A stretch of DNA of 64,000 bases from Haemonchus contortus. Lineage: Eukaryota > Nematoda > Chromadorea > Rhabditida > Trichostrongylidae. The stretch covers positions 16,659,452 to 16,723,451 of the forward strand of contig LS997567.1 in assembly GCA_000469685.2 (NCBI GenBank), written 5' to 3'. A model generated the notes under the pieces. It had not been told where the DNA came from and did not search any database. It worked only from the letters and a program-made list of their open reading frames with translations. Positions 37,035 through 48,885 of the stretch are shown one piece after another (position 1 is the stretch's first letter; every line of letters begins with the position of its first letter). Both the position numbers and the translations under genes were made by a program.

Positions 37035-38500
37035 AATGCCGTTATCACCAGTAGATTGCCCATGTCGGAAAACCTTGGTGACGTTTTTCTGAGAAATTTT
37101 CTGCTCCAAACAACCTAAATAACTTACCCGGAACGAATTTTCTGTGTATCATGAGTACGGGTCCACTTTCAAAAAATTCCCGTTTCTCTTCTTCCATAAG
37201 GGGAAATCGGGATTCGAGGTCACTTAGGAGTTTGCTCGGTTACGTGTAACTATGCATCGTGCTACTCGTCTCTCTAACCAGGAACAATTTCAAGTCAGAG
37301 CACTGTTTGAAGCCGGATAATCGAGAAGGAGGGTTGCCGCCCATATCGGCCGGTCACGCAACTGCATAAACAAATACCTGCAGAATACTGATCAGTACGG
37401 GAAGAAGAATAGTCCAGGTCGACCACGGCTGCTTTCTGCCCGATATGAAAGAGCAATTGGACGTGTTTTATCGAATTCAACGAAGAGCCTGAACAGGGTC
37501 TGCGCTGAAATGCGGCTTCGTGTGAGCAAAACCACTGGCTGGAGGGTAATCCAGCTTAGCCAAAGCATCACCAAAGAGTTGATGAGGCGGGCTCCAAGAC
37601 TGTCGGAGCGACACAAAGTCGCACGCCTCCAATTCGCCATGAAAAATGCCTCACTTGATTGGACCAAGGCACGGCTATCACGACACTTCGCATTCTTTGA
37701 CTCTATATCTTTATTTTACGTTTTAGGTAATCTGGAGCGACGAAAAGAAGTTTAATCTAGGCGGACCTGACAGTAGAAGAGGGTATTGGAGGGATCTGCG
37801 CAGAGCACCCCTGGTTTTGGAGTGACGTAATGTCGGTAAAAGATTTCTCATGGTTTGGGGCGCCTTTTTTGCGGCTGGACAGCTTGGACTTGCTTTTGTT
37901 TCATGTCGTATGGATTCCGTATAATACCAGAGAGTGCTGGAAGAGCGACTTTTCCCATTTCTTCGACAATACCGTCGTCGTTCATTGATTTTTAAGCACG
38001 ATAGCGGGCTGTCCATGTCAGTCGTTCCACTTCGGATTGGATTGCAAGTAGTAATATCACAGTTCTAGAGTGGCCTGCATGTTCTACAGACTTGAATTCA
38101 TTGGAGAATGTCTGGGCCTTCATTGTCAAGAGGATCTACGACGAAGCAAAGCAGTACTACACAGTCAAAAAGCTCAAACTGTCCACCCTCGACGCTTGGA
38201 CAAATTTGGATCCCAATTTGATAGTTAGCTTGGTTGAGAGCATGCCAAGACGCATTGGTGACGTCCTTGCGAATAATGGAGGACCAACCCATTATTAAGA
38301 AGTTGTAACATCCACTCTGTTGTAATAAATTTTTCCGTTAAAGAACGTGTAGTCATACTGATGAAAAGGTGAGAATACCTTTCAGGGAAATTATTTCAAC
38401 AAGGAATCCATTGGTTGTGGCAGCATCTTCCAAAAGTTTGCTGCAAGCTTGGAACTGCAAAAAATTCAGGGTGGCCCTATATTTATGAAATACAGTGTAC
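37035..38500 (+). pseudogene. Tc1-like transposase gene with a 58-nt intron, decayed
   Basis: From 37255: ATRLSNQEQFQVRALFEAG, a stop, then RRRVAAHIGRSRNCINKYLQ (first helix-turn-helix), SPGRPRLLSARYERAIGRVL, and RRAPRLSERHKVARLQFA followed by MKNASLDWTK. An apparent intron at 37669-37726 (GC...TTTTAG) separates DWTK from VIWSDEKKFNLGGPD, the first catalytic aspartate. MVWGAFFAAGQLGLAFVSCR follows, and the C-terminus includes LVESMPRRIGDVLANNGGPT at about 38220. Stops and frameshifts are present around the second and third catalytic sites. The probable right end is CAGGGTGGCCCTATATTTAT at about 38468; no matching left end was found. Confidence 0.75.
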
Positions 38501-38503
38501 ATA

Positions 38504-38977
38504 CAGAAGCGCTCAAAAGTCTTCGGTGAAACGACTCTTCAGCCGTACTTTGCAGTCGTCACTCCTTTCCTACTGGATCTAGTCATGCGAAATTTCTATA
38601 TTTTGAGCGTGGGTGTATTGTGAATATTTATCACTATCAAGCTGCAGTCTGATCATGATCCAGATATTCCAAAGAGCATGAACTCAAAACCGACTAGAAG
38701 TACGGGCATTGATCCTTCTGGGGTTCTTGCCTTTTTGCCATGTCAAAAGTGTACGAGCGGTAACGCCGATCACAATAGATGAGAAAAACGCACATAAGGT
38801 GCGAATAAGTGCAGACGCCAACAACTTTAGTTTTAGCGAAATCTGCTACCGCAACAAACACCTTGCTCTATCTGTGGATATTGCAGCTTTGCAATCAAAT
38901 AGTGTTGGATAGGGTGAAATATGCTCTAGTCAAACGTATCCAAATTTCGTGGGATTTGGTCTACTGAGAAAAAGTTA
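38504..38977 (-). mobile_element. TA-flanked MITE, copy D, truncated by Helitron-like sequence
   Basis: One end is intact (TA-CAGAAGCGCTCAAAAGTC). The other end stops at GAGAAAAAGTTATG, where complete copies continue AACGAAAAAGCGTC for about 50 more bases. Helitron-like sequence starts directly at TCTGTCTGTTTG. Confidence 0.85.
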
Positions 38978-39995
38978 TGTCTGTCTGTTTGTTTGTTTGT
39001 ACGGAAATTCGATATAACCTGAAGAAACACCTGGAGAAGTCGGGTCAAGTTTGGAATGGGCTGAGCATAGGGTAAGTGCAACAGAGCACATGTGAGCCTA
39101 GCGAAGCTCCGCCCCAAAGGAGCGGGGCATGCGCCAATTGGGCGGTGTCATGGGCGAATTCTTCTAATTCGGTCTCATAACATTCCAGACGCTAGGACAA
39201 AATGTGCAAAGGTGAGGTATGGGTCAACAATCGAAATAAAGGAAACTTAATGACAGTGGGCGAAGCGTTCCTGCAGTGGGCGGTACTTTCCACAGAGATT
39301 CATAACTCGATTCAACGAAGGCGTCGAGGCCAGTTAAAAAATAAAAAGAATGAGCAAGGTCTTATGCGTGCTGGGCATGTGTAAGTGTAGCGAAGTCCCG
39401 CCCACGATGGGCGCGGCGTGTGTTGAGGTAAAAGCTACTTCTCAAAAACGAGTGTGACTTCGTTCGGAAACGTTCTGGGAAGGTGTCAAGGTGTCAAGAA
39501 CGAATGCGGTCAAATCGCAGAAGTGGGCGGGGTTGGCACTAAAGTGGGCGGGGCTTAGACCAATTATTAAGTCTCCCTAGATGCGTTTTTGAACGCTAGA
39601 AAAAGGTGTCTGGAGGTAGTGAAAGTAATGTGGTTCGATGTCTGAAGTGGGAGGTGTTTGCAAAGAGGGAGGCGGGGCTGAGATCAAAAATTTACACATC
39701 TGTCCTTCAGACTAACCCTGACCATGTAGGTGTACAACTAGGGGATACCACTGAACTCTTTCAAAAATTAGGCTAAAAATTTTCTAACAGTCAGTTTCCA
39801 TAGTTCCACACACAGTAATCCCTTCTACACAAGAGCAAACGCACTACGTTAACTTCAGACCTTATGAAATAAATTTTACAATAACCCGGCCACACAGGTA
39901 AGTACTCTGTAGAGACGTGTAAGTCCCTACGACTACCCAAAGGAGGTGTCCTTTCAAAGTTAGTATTCATGGCCACACACAACCCCATTTCACAG
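38978..39995 (+). mobile_element. Helitron-like element fragment (copy 4), both ends missing
   Basis: It starts with TCTGTCTGTTTGTTTGTTTG and then CCTGAAGAAACACCTGGAGA and the GGGCGG body shared with copies 1 and 3. It ends near ACCCCATTTCACAGGA without a hairpin terminus. The canonical 5' TCCT end is also missing. Confidence 0.6.
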
Positions 39996-40832
39996 GAGTA
40001 CTTAGGATCATTTCGAACATGGGATGTGAGATGGAGCATGTTCAACACATTTCACTTCTTACTTCTGTCGTGGCTAAAGAGCTGCTGGTGCTTTCCATGA
40101 TATATGTGGTATAATATGTACCCGGATCCATATATGTTTTGGCCAACCAAGCCTTCCATTCCTCCAGGGTCGGCTAATTGGTCAGACTGGTCTGGGCGGA
40201 CGAAAGCCTTGACTTGTATTTCGGCTGCTCATCGCAAGTATAGTATAGGTCATATATGTACGCATTTAGTACGCCACTACGATTCTCAATTGAAGTCGAA
40301 CGCGGGAGCGCATCAATCAGACGGGATTGATCAACGCCCGAAGGCTTTATTTATCCTTTGCCCTCTATGTAGAACATAAGCTGACAGTGTTCCATTACAG
40401 AGCATACGTAAAGACTGGTTTACAACTTTTCGTTCTGTCAGTTTTCACTTCAAGGTGGGCTGACCAGTTGGCATGGATCATTATCTTTTGATGACAGTGA
40501 CTGAAGCCGACCTTCATATAACCAATGTAAGAACTTACTGCGAAGACCAGTGCATCCTACAGTTAGCGAGAATACCGAAAACTCGAACGAGTAAAAAAGC
40601 CAAATGTTTAGCGGCCACATGAATTCACTCTAATTTGTTTGACGCATTGTGTTAGTGTGTACGATTTGCGCTCAGAAAGCAATGTGCACCATACATTGAG
40701 CGAATAGTGGCTGTTGATTAAAAACGGAACGTTTACGATAATGTGCCTCACAAACGATTGCGGTAAATGCCAGATGACCTGCTCAAACAAGGTCCAAAGC
40801 TGATGTTTATTCAAAGAAAGTCACGCTACATA
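39996..40832. other. Intron sequence without recognised gene
   Basis: No exon or transposon family recognised. It ends at the TA that precedes the mariner derivative at 40833. Confidence 0.35.
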
Positions 40833-41712
40833 TTAGGTTGGAAGGAAAGTCCTGCAACAAAAAATTTGTAGCGTCAGCAATTTGTATCAACCGTGCGAAC
40901 ACGGTAGCAAGAGTGATAACCTTGTTGGGCATTCCTCAGGTAATCAACACATGAGCAAATAAGTGCACGCGTGTGGGCTTTCGCAGCATTACGGTCAATG
41001 AATGGACAACACCCGATTCGTACCATCACCTTCTACTAAGCACGCCAAGGGAAAACGCGGATGTAGCGGTTCAAATTATCAGCAATCTATTCAATGCTGG
41101 CACTGCTCACCGATCAATGGTCTACAATCGGTTGGATCGCTTCACTGGAGGAGATACTAGCCTTCGAAGTTACGCAAGCATCGTCCCCTAATTCAATGGA
41201 GGTTATAGGGATCCATCCATCATGAGTTGCTAAACGCAGACTAGATGGACACAGTTATCGGTTACCCCTATGAACCCCGAAATCTGGCTAACATGGTTAG
41301 AAAAGGACGATGAAAACCGTAAACCAGGTCCCTACAGAAGGTCAACGCACGTCGAAATTTCGCTTTAAACACGCGTCAAAAGTTCTACGATTCCAATTAG
41401 TTCCAGGTTGTTCATCAGTCGTACTCCCCAAGTATTGCCCCTTTTACCTACCACGCGCTCCGCCTTCTTGAGCATCCCGTTGTTGAAAAAAAATTCGTAA
41501 CTTAATGTGATCTGAAAACGGTAGTCAATTACCTTTTTGAGTCACAGCTTCCTCACTCCTGGATAAAAGGCATCAGTGATTTACTCAAAACATAATAGAA
41601 GGTTGTTGACCTCTTTGGTCAATATATTTCCGGAAATCGATTGTTCTGGAAAATTTCAGAAATGATTTGGAGAAGACCTTCATTGTGTTGCAGGACTTTC
41701 CTTCCAACCTAA
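40833..41712 (+). mobile_element. mariner deletion derivative (880 bp) with near-perfect TIRs
   Basis: The left end TTAGGTTGGAAGGAAAGTCC continues TGCAACA; the right end is the exact complement over about 27 bp, and TA flanks both. The plus strand shows a degraded mariner N-terminus (HRSMVYNRLDRFTGGDTSLR) and C-terminus (KKKFVT..DLKTVVNYLFESQ, then SWIKGISDLLK and KVVDLFGQYI). The catalytic middle is deleted. The TIRs are better preserved than the coding sequence, which suggests the element was selected or mobilised as a non-autonomous form. Confidence 0.85.
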
Positions 41713-44225
41713 TATTTGTAGGCTTACAAAGATAAGTTAGAATTTGAGGTGCCAACGATGAACCGAAGTGTTCACTAAGACCTCTACATATTGAAATTTC
41801 GTGGAGCAATTCAAGATGCTCTCGGGAGTCAGTGAGTCGCAAATGAGTAGACAAGGCTAGATGGCATACCTTTTTGGTGACTCGGCAAGAACTATCGAAG
41901 CCTGATTTGAATTAAGGCTGCGTTTACCGTATAGCTCTGGTCTCGCGCCATCCGTACACCACACATTTCATTCGTTGCAGAACTTCAGTGAGTGAACCGT
42001 TACCGAAAATGAGATGTTAAGCCTTGTGTGGATTTGTTTTTAGTAAAAGAACCGAAAGTTCTATGAGCGGAGAGTCATAATTTTACCAAAAGGATGGCAA
42101 AAGGTAATTGAACAGAGTTGGGTGTATCTCGTTGATTAAGGCTCGATAGACAAAAGACAATTTTTTTTGTGGAACGCTCGAAAATCATAATTACTTTTCG
42201 AACAGCCTCATAGTTTGCCTATGGGCAATGGGGGGAGTGGGTGTTTTCTATGATGTAATGAATCTTTCTTAACCTATGGTTACTCCAGCTTCCATTGTTT
42301 TGAGTGTTGCATATTTTAAGCTCACATGCTTTTGCACTCAAGGTTTATTTTTTTACTTAAGCCAATTTTATCTCTCACTTTTTAATAATGTAACGAATTT
42401 TTGATTCGTTCAATCTGTTGGAATAGCTGAGTCTAGATCAGCGGAGAGGTCAGCAGTCATCCAGTTGAACGAGGTCACCCCACAAATGAGTGAGTGAATT
42501 AAATGCAAACTAAGCTGATTTGGAGGTGGACACGACAAGGACGCTCCTGAAAAATATGGTTCAACATAACCTCTTTTGAGACTGTCACCCTGATTGATGA
42601 ACTGAAGCTCTCTTGGAGTGTTAGTTCCTCCCGAGATAGTTTTCCTGATTGTCAGCCAAAGGTTTCGGCTAACATATCGAGGCAGGCTAGAACGGGTTCC
42701 CTCTTTGTACATATCGAACCATGTATTGTTTCTGCATCACCTAAAAGTTACGAACGACAACGGGGAGCAGGGTTGAATATCAGGTCAATGCTCACCCTAA
42801 GCCTGCATACCGATTCCCTGTTTCTTCAATACGATTCTAGGAGTGGTCGTGGTCTGTGCTGCAATGATTTAGAAAAGCGTTCTTTACAACCTCATTTGTA
42901 TGTTACAAAAAAGGTGCAAGCCCCTTCCTGGGATCTCTTTACCCTTATCCAGGCATTTTCCTGACATCCCCACACCACATGCTCTTTGATCCCTCTGAAA
43001 GTACAGGCAGCAGTTTGGCCCGCGTATGCTAACCTTTCCCCCCTTAGTATGTTATGCTTTTAGTTTTTGCGTACGTGTTTTTCGTCAACGTATGCTTGCG
43101 CCTGTGTGGGCTCTGGATTTGTAATAATTGTAGCTGCGGTACACATTTTACATTCTGCTGATACGATTAGAAATACAGTATAGGAACAACGTCGGAGCAG
43201 AAAAATGTGCACGAACTGATTTGCCTAGGCGAATTGATTGCGTGCTGCTCCCAACGTAGTATATGTATACTTATTTGTTCATAGTTGGTTTGTTTTTCGC
43301 AGCTTTTATGTTCGTATGGTTTTTTCCGAACTTTTCCAACGAAGAATGTAATGTAACGTATTATTGGTAATGAAATGAAGTTCCTAATTCACAAAATCGA
43401 TATTACTTCAATTGACTGTGGGAGGGAGGTCAGCAATCAGGCATTCAAAGCGATATATTAAAAATGCATACCTGATTGAATCGAGTTTCGCATTTCTATC
43501 TAGGCTGTTTTTGGCTGTATTATATCGTCTCTGCTCTGACGAATATTCTGGCAAAAGCTACAAATGGTCTGGATAGGGTACGCTGTAAGACACGATGAAA
43601 CAAGACTTTTGTTATCGTTCGTAATTAATACAAAGCATCGGACCGTTCAGCATGCCTTTGGAAGATTCGACCACAATTTCAAGAGCAAGTCGGATAGTCT
43701 GTTTTTTGAAATTTGGGAAAGTTTTTCAATTGACACAGTTTCATGTCATGTTCACATATTGGTTGGAGATTTTGTAATTCGCCGCAGTCCTGGTCATTGT
43801 GATTTGATGTGCAAAAGCTGGAAGAGCCCACGTTGGTGCAATTGCATCGCTTGCAGCCTCACCTAATGGGATGTATGAGTTCCAGTTGACAGGTTTTTCC
43901 CCTGCCACGAGTGTGCTATTATAAGATTTTTACATGGAACATGTTCTGGAACATCCACGTATTCTAGAGAAGATGCAGTTACTTTCCGTTGATTTCAACT
44001 CAGTTCGCGTAAATACGAATGTTGCAAGACTTCCTTCATTGTTCAATACAGATATACAGGATATGCCAAAATTATTAGCGCTAAAATTCAGAATCTTTCA
44101 AGGTTTGGGTTTAAGGTTTTTAATGTGAAATCATTTACTATTAGCTAGTTGCACCAGTAGGTTTGCTTGCAATATGCATGGTTACTGTAGCGAAACTCCC
44201 AATAGTTCCCAAATGGCGGATTCAT
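41713..44225. other. Intron sequence without recognised gene
   Basis: Two frames of 100 codons (42410-42712 minus, 43564-43866 plus) have no recognised domains or convincing splice contexts. Otherwise AT-rich. Confidence 0.35.
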
Positions 44226-45900
44226 TCAATGCCACCCACTTGCAATGCGAGAAGGGAAGGGCACTATCGAATTTCTAGTGGTCCCTATAGTATCCGTACA
44301 GAAGGCCATTAGACAATACAGAGAAGAAAATTCAATCGAAAGTAGACAAGGAAGGGGTAGAAAGGCTAGTGTCTGCAATAATGCGATTAGAGAGCAAAGA
44401 CTTGTCGTTTTATCTTATGCAGAAGCCAGGCGGCTACGCACGCTATCGCGTGCGCTAGGGGCTCTAGCCATGAGAGACGGAGCCACACTAGCTGATTTTC
44501 ATTACAGAACATTATCGGATTTATGTTTCCGCTCAAACCCTGCCTCCTGTGGGCGGAATCTGGCCCTGCCACCCACCATAAGTTTTCCCATCATGACGCC
44601 TGTACTCCTACCGAATTGAACTTCTAGGTCCATGGGGACAGGAGTAATGGATTTTCGTATATAAATGTAAGATGGAATTTGAGCTTCGAGGCACGCTTTG
44701 CCCATTGTGAGCGGGCCTCCGCTGACGTCATATATGCTGGAAACACCTTCGACAATGCTCCTCCCCCATCAACTTTTTCCTGCTCTGTTGGCTTTCTCCA
44801 AACCGAGTTATGTTTTCATAAGGCATTGCATTTTCGGAGAGCGCCACGCCCATCGTGGGTGGGTCTCCCCAATTGAATCTAACTTACCGGTGCACACCTC
44901 TAGCCACCTTTAAACCCCAGTTTTGAAGCCGTCTTGTAACTATGTTCCTCAGTAGAGCTCATTTCAATGCACGCCACGCCCACTGTGTGCGGGGCTCCAC
45001 CAAGCTGATGTGTGCCTGATACTTCTCGGGACATGGCGCACCCATACCACGCTTGACCCGGTCTCTCCAGGCAGATCTAAAGGAGCTGAGGAATTTCATG
45101 TCAGACAAACAGACAGACAGACGCAGACGAAGCGCTTCATAGTATGTAGGATGCCGCTTCATTTCCGCTCTCAACAAATAGTTAAGATCCAGGAGATTGG
45201 AAAAAAATATGCCTAATTTGTAGCTAAAAAATTTCTACGACAAAACCACTCCTCAACAAACAAGGCGAGAGCGTTTTCAGTGGTAACATGGAACGTGCAA
45301 TCTCTCACAAAAAATTTGCTGAAGAACGACAAAATGATGTTGGTTGAGGAAGTCGCTATAGGCAAGGTGAGACGCTCAAGGTACTCGTCGGTTACGGCGT
45401 GAAAATTATTAACGACCAGTACTCTAAGAGCATACTCATGGAGGTGTTGAAGACTGATCCGAATCCGCTTGCTGGAAAGGCCAATGTTCCTTCAAGTAGT
45501 ACAGTACGTCGGCCGTCTCGTCCAAGAGTTGTGTCGACAATAGCTGCCCGACCTCATAAGCAGAGATGAATGACCATCCTGCTTTCCACATCTTAACTCA
45601 CTTGACTACTCCGTGTGGCCCCTTATTAGAAGAAGACCTGTCGGGTTTGCAGTCAAAGCTCGGAATCCTGGAGAAGGAAGACTCAAGAACGGCTGGGAAG
45701 AAATGGAGGAGGTTACTTGCAACTGGCCTCTATCCGCGCTCATGAGGGACATTTTGAAATGTGATAGTCGTATGTTGTAGCACATAATGATAGCGAACGT
45801 GCATTTAGATTCTTCGTTATTCTCAGCTCAGAAGCTTTAGATACATTTCCATGAAATAGCGTCCATAACTTTGGAACACCTTGTACAAATCTCACTGTTA
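44226..45900 (+). pseudogene. Tc1/mariner transposase remnant interrupted by a Helitron-like element
   Basis: Left of the Helitron-like copy, 44290-44400 encodes VSVQKAIRQYREENSIESRQ then GRGRKASVCNNAI, a helix-turn-helix plus GRPR-like linker. To its right, 45480-45760 encodes LPDLISRDEWPSCFPHLNSL then DYSVWPLIRRRP and LKNGWEEMEEV. This matches the 'ISKDEWPP.SPDLNPLDYSVW' block with the third catalytic site; the key aspartate is replaced (PHL for PDL). A possible right TIR is GGAACACCTTGTA at 45878-45892. The host of the insertion is ancient and dead. Confidence 0.6.
44426..45151 (-). mobile_element. Non-autonomous Helitron-like element (copy 5), short-microsatellite version
   Basis: Reversed, it starts A/TCCTACATACTATGAAGCGC, carries only a few GTCTG units, then CTCCTTTAGATCTGCCTGGA, and ends with the hairpin GCACGCGATAGCGTGC, GTAGCCGC and CTGG. 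It is the closest relative of copy 2 in the window and lacks the 300-bp TGTC expansion. No coding capacity. Confidence 0.7.
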
Positions 45901-46000
45901 TAACTTAACAATTTGTTGCTCTGTAGCTTGCCCAGCTTTGGTGGAAATTTTTTTGTAGTTTGATTCGTCCAATAAGACCATTTTTCAATGTTTACGTAGT

Positions 46001-46025
46001 TTTTTTTTTACAGTTTGTGTTGTAG
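46001..46025 (+). promoter_or_regulatory. Tandem 3' splice sites before the GRK exon
   Basis: TTTTTTTTTACAG (AG at 46012-46013) is followed 12 nt later by TTTGTGTTGTAG (AG at 46024-46025). Only the second gives a continuous reading frame. Using the first would add TTT GTG TTG TAG, an in-frame stop. The upstream site fits the nematode acceptor consensus (pyrimidine run then CAG) better than the one the protein needs. Confidence 0.75.
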
Positions 46026-46781
<756 letters not shown>

Positions 46782-47370
46782 TACACTGCGTGGCATAATG
46801 ATACAGCTACCCGTGAATTTCACCAAAACTTACGTTTCAGGGCACTTCAGGAAAAGGCTCAATATGGAAATTGTCCCCTACTCAGATCGTAATTTGTAGA
46901 CCAGGAATCAGCTTAAACTCCATAACATGAGCAATTCTCCCTCGATTTTTCAGGAAAAGGGAATTTTGCCTATGTTGCAAAACGATATAGCCACTGATCA
47001 AATCATTTTATTAAGAAGCTAAACGACCACAAAGAGAGGACGCGAATAGTAATTGATTGAGCCCCATTTCGTCGAATTGCCACAACATGCGATTGCCCAA
47101 GCTAAAGTGAAGGCTATCAATGATTTCCTGATCAACGTGGTGCTCCAACCGTTGGCGATTGCTTTATTCAGCCCATCTGCTTGTTTTCTTCAAAAATCTT
47201 TTCCATCATGAATCCTCATACGTTTTCCAATGAATTCAAGTCAGGGCTGCCGGGCCTGGCTGCTCCGGCTGGTGACTTGGGACATTACCCTGCATTAATA
47301 CGAGGTTCTGTTGCCGATTCTGACACACGAATCGATAACCGGAAGAGCTGAGCTTTTCAGTACGGACCAT
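46782..47370 (-). pseudogene. Tc1-like transposase remnant (tentative)
   Basis: The left edge TA-CACTGCGTGGCATAATGATA resembles a Tc1-type terminus. Minus-strand frames contain NLVLMQGNVPSHQPE, similar to the second catalytic motif 'MQDNAPSH', and then FIGKRMRIHDGKDFEENKQM-like sequence with frame changes. No intact catalytic triad or second terminus. The assignment is by weak resemblance. Confidence 0.45.
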
Positions 47371-47465
47371 AAATGAAGACATCGACGAGAAGAAGTTGCC
47401 GCCCACGCCATGACTCCTCCACTCTTGAAATTTCGTCTGGAAAACTAACGCAGTTGAACTTTTTC

Positions 47466-48885
47466 ATACATACATACATACATACATACATACATACATA
47501 CATACATACATACATACATACATACATACATACATACATACATACATACATACATACCATACATACATACATACATACATACATACATACATACATACAT
47601 ACATACATACATACATACATACATACATACATACATACATACATACATACATACATACATAACATACATACATACATACATACATACATACATACATACA
47701 TACATACATACATACATACATACATACATACATACATACATACATACATACATACATACATACATACATACATACATACATACATACATACATACATACA
47801 TACATACATACATACATCCATACATACATACAATACATACATACATACATACATATATACATATATAACATATACATATATACATATATACATATATACA
47901 TATATACATATATACAATTATATACATATATACATATATACATATATACATATATACATATATACATATATACAATATACATATACATATATACATATAT
48001 ACATATATACATATATACATATATACATATATACATATATACATATATACATATATACATATATACATATATACATATATACATATATACATATATACAT
48101 ATATACATATAACATATATACATATATACATATATACATATATACATATATACATATAACATATATACATATATACATATATACATATAATATACATATA
48201 ATACATAACTATATACATATATACATATATACCATATATACATATATACATATATACATATATACATATATACATATATACATATATACATATATAATAC
48301 ATATATACATATATACATATATACATATATACATATATACATATATACATATATACATATATACATATATACATATATACATATATACATATATACATAT
48401 ATACATATATACATATATACATATATACATATATACATATATACATATATACATATATACATATATACATATATACATATATACATATATACATATATAC
48501 ATTATACATATATACATATATACATATATACATATATACATATATACATATATACAATATACATATATACATATAAACATATATACATATATACATATAT
48601 ACATATTACATATATACATATATACATATATACATATATACATATATACATATATACATATATACATATATACATATATACATATATAACATATATAATA
48701 TATACATATATACATATATAACATATATACATATATACATATATACATATATACATATATACATATATAATATACAATATATACATATATACATATATAC
48801 ATAATACATATATAATATACATATATATATACTATATATATATACATATATAGCATATATACATCTATACATATATACATATATA
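47466..48885. repeat. (ATAC)n then (ATATAC)n microsatellite, left part
   Basis: About 390 bp of ATAC units, then about 1 kb of ATATAC-type units with occasional slips. It ends exactly at the TA before the Tc1/mariner element. It resumes in the 16 bp between that element and the MITE and again after 50714, so it was one array before the insertions. Confidence 0.97.

Noticed and set aside
47373..48880. Long ORFs of up to 438 codons
   Set aside because: Same reason: ATAC and ATATAC microsatellite read through on both strands.
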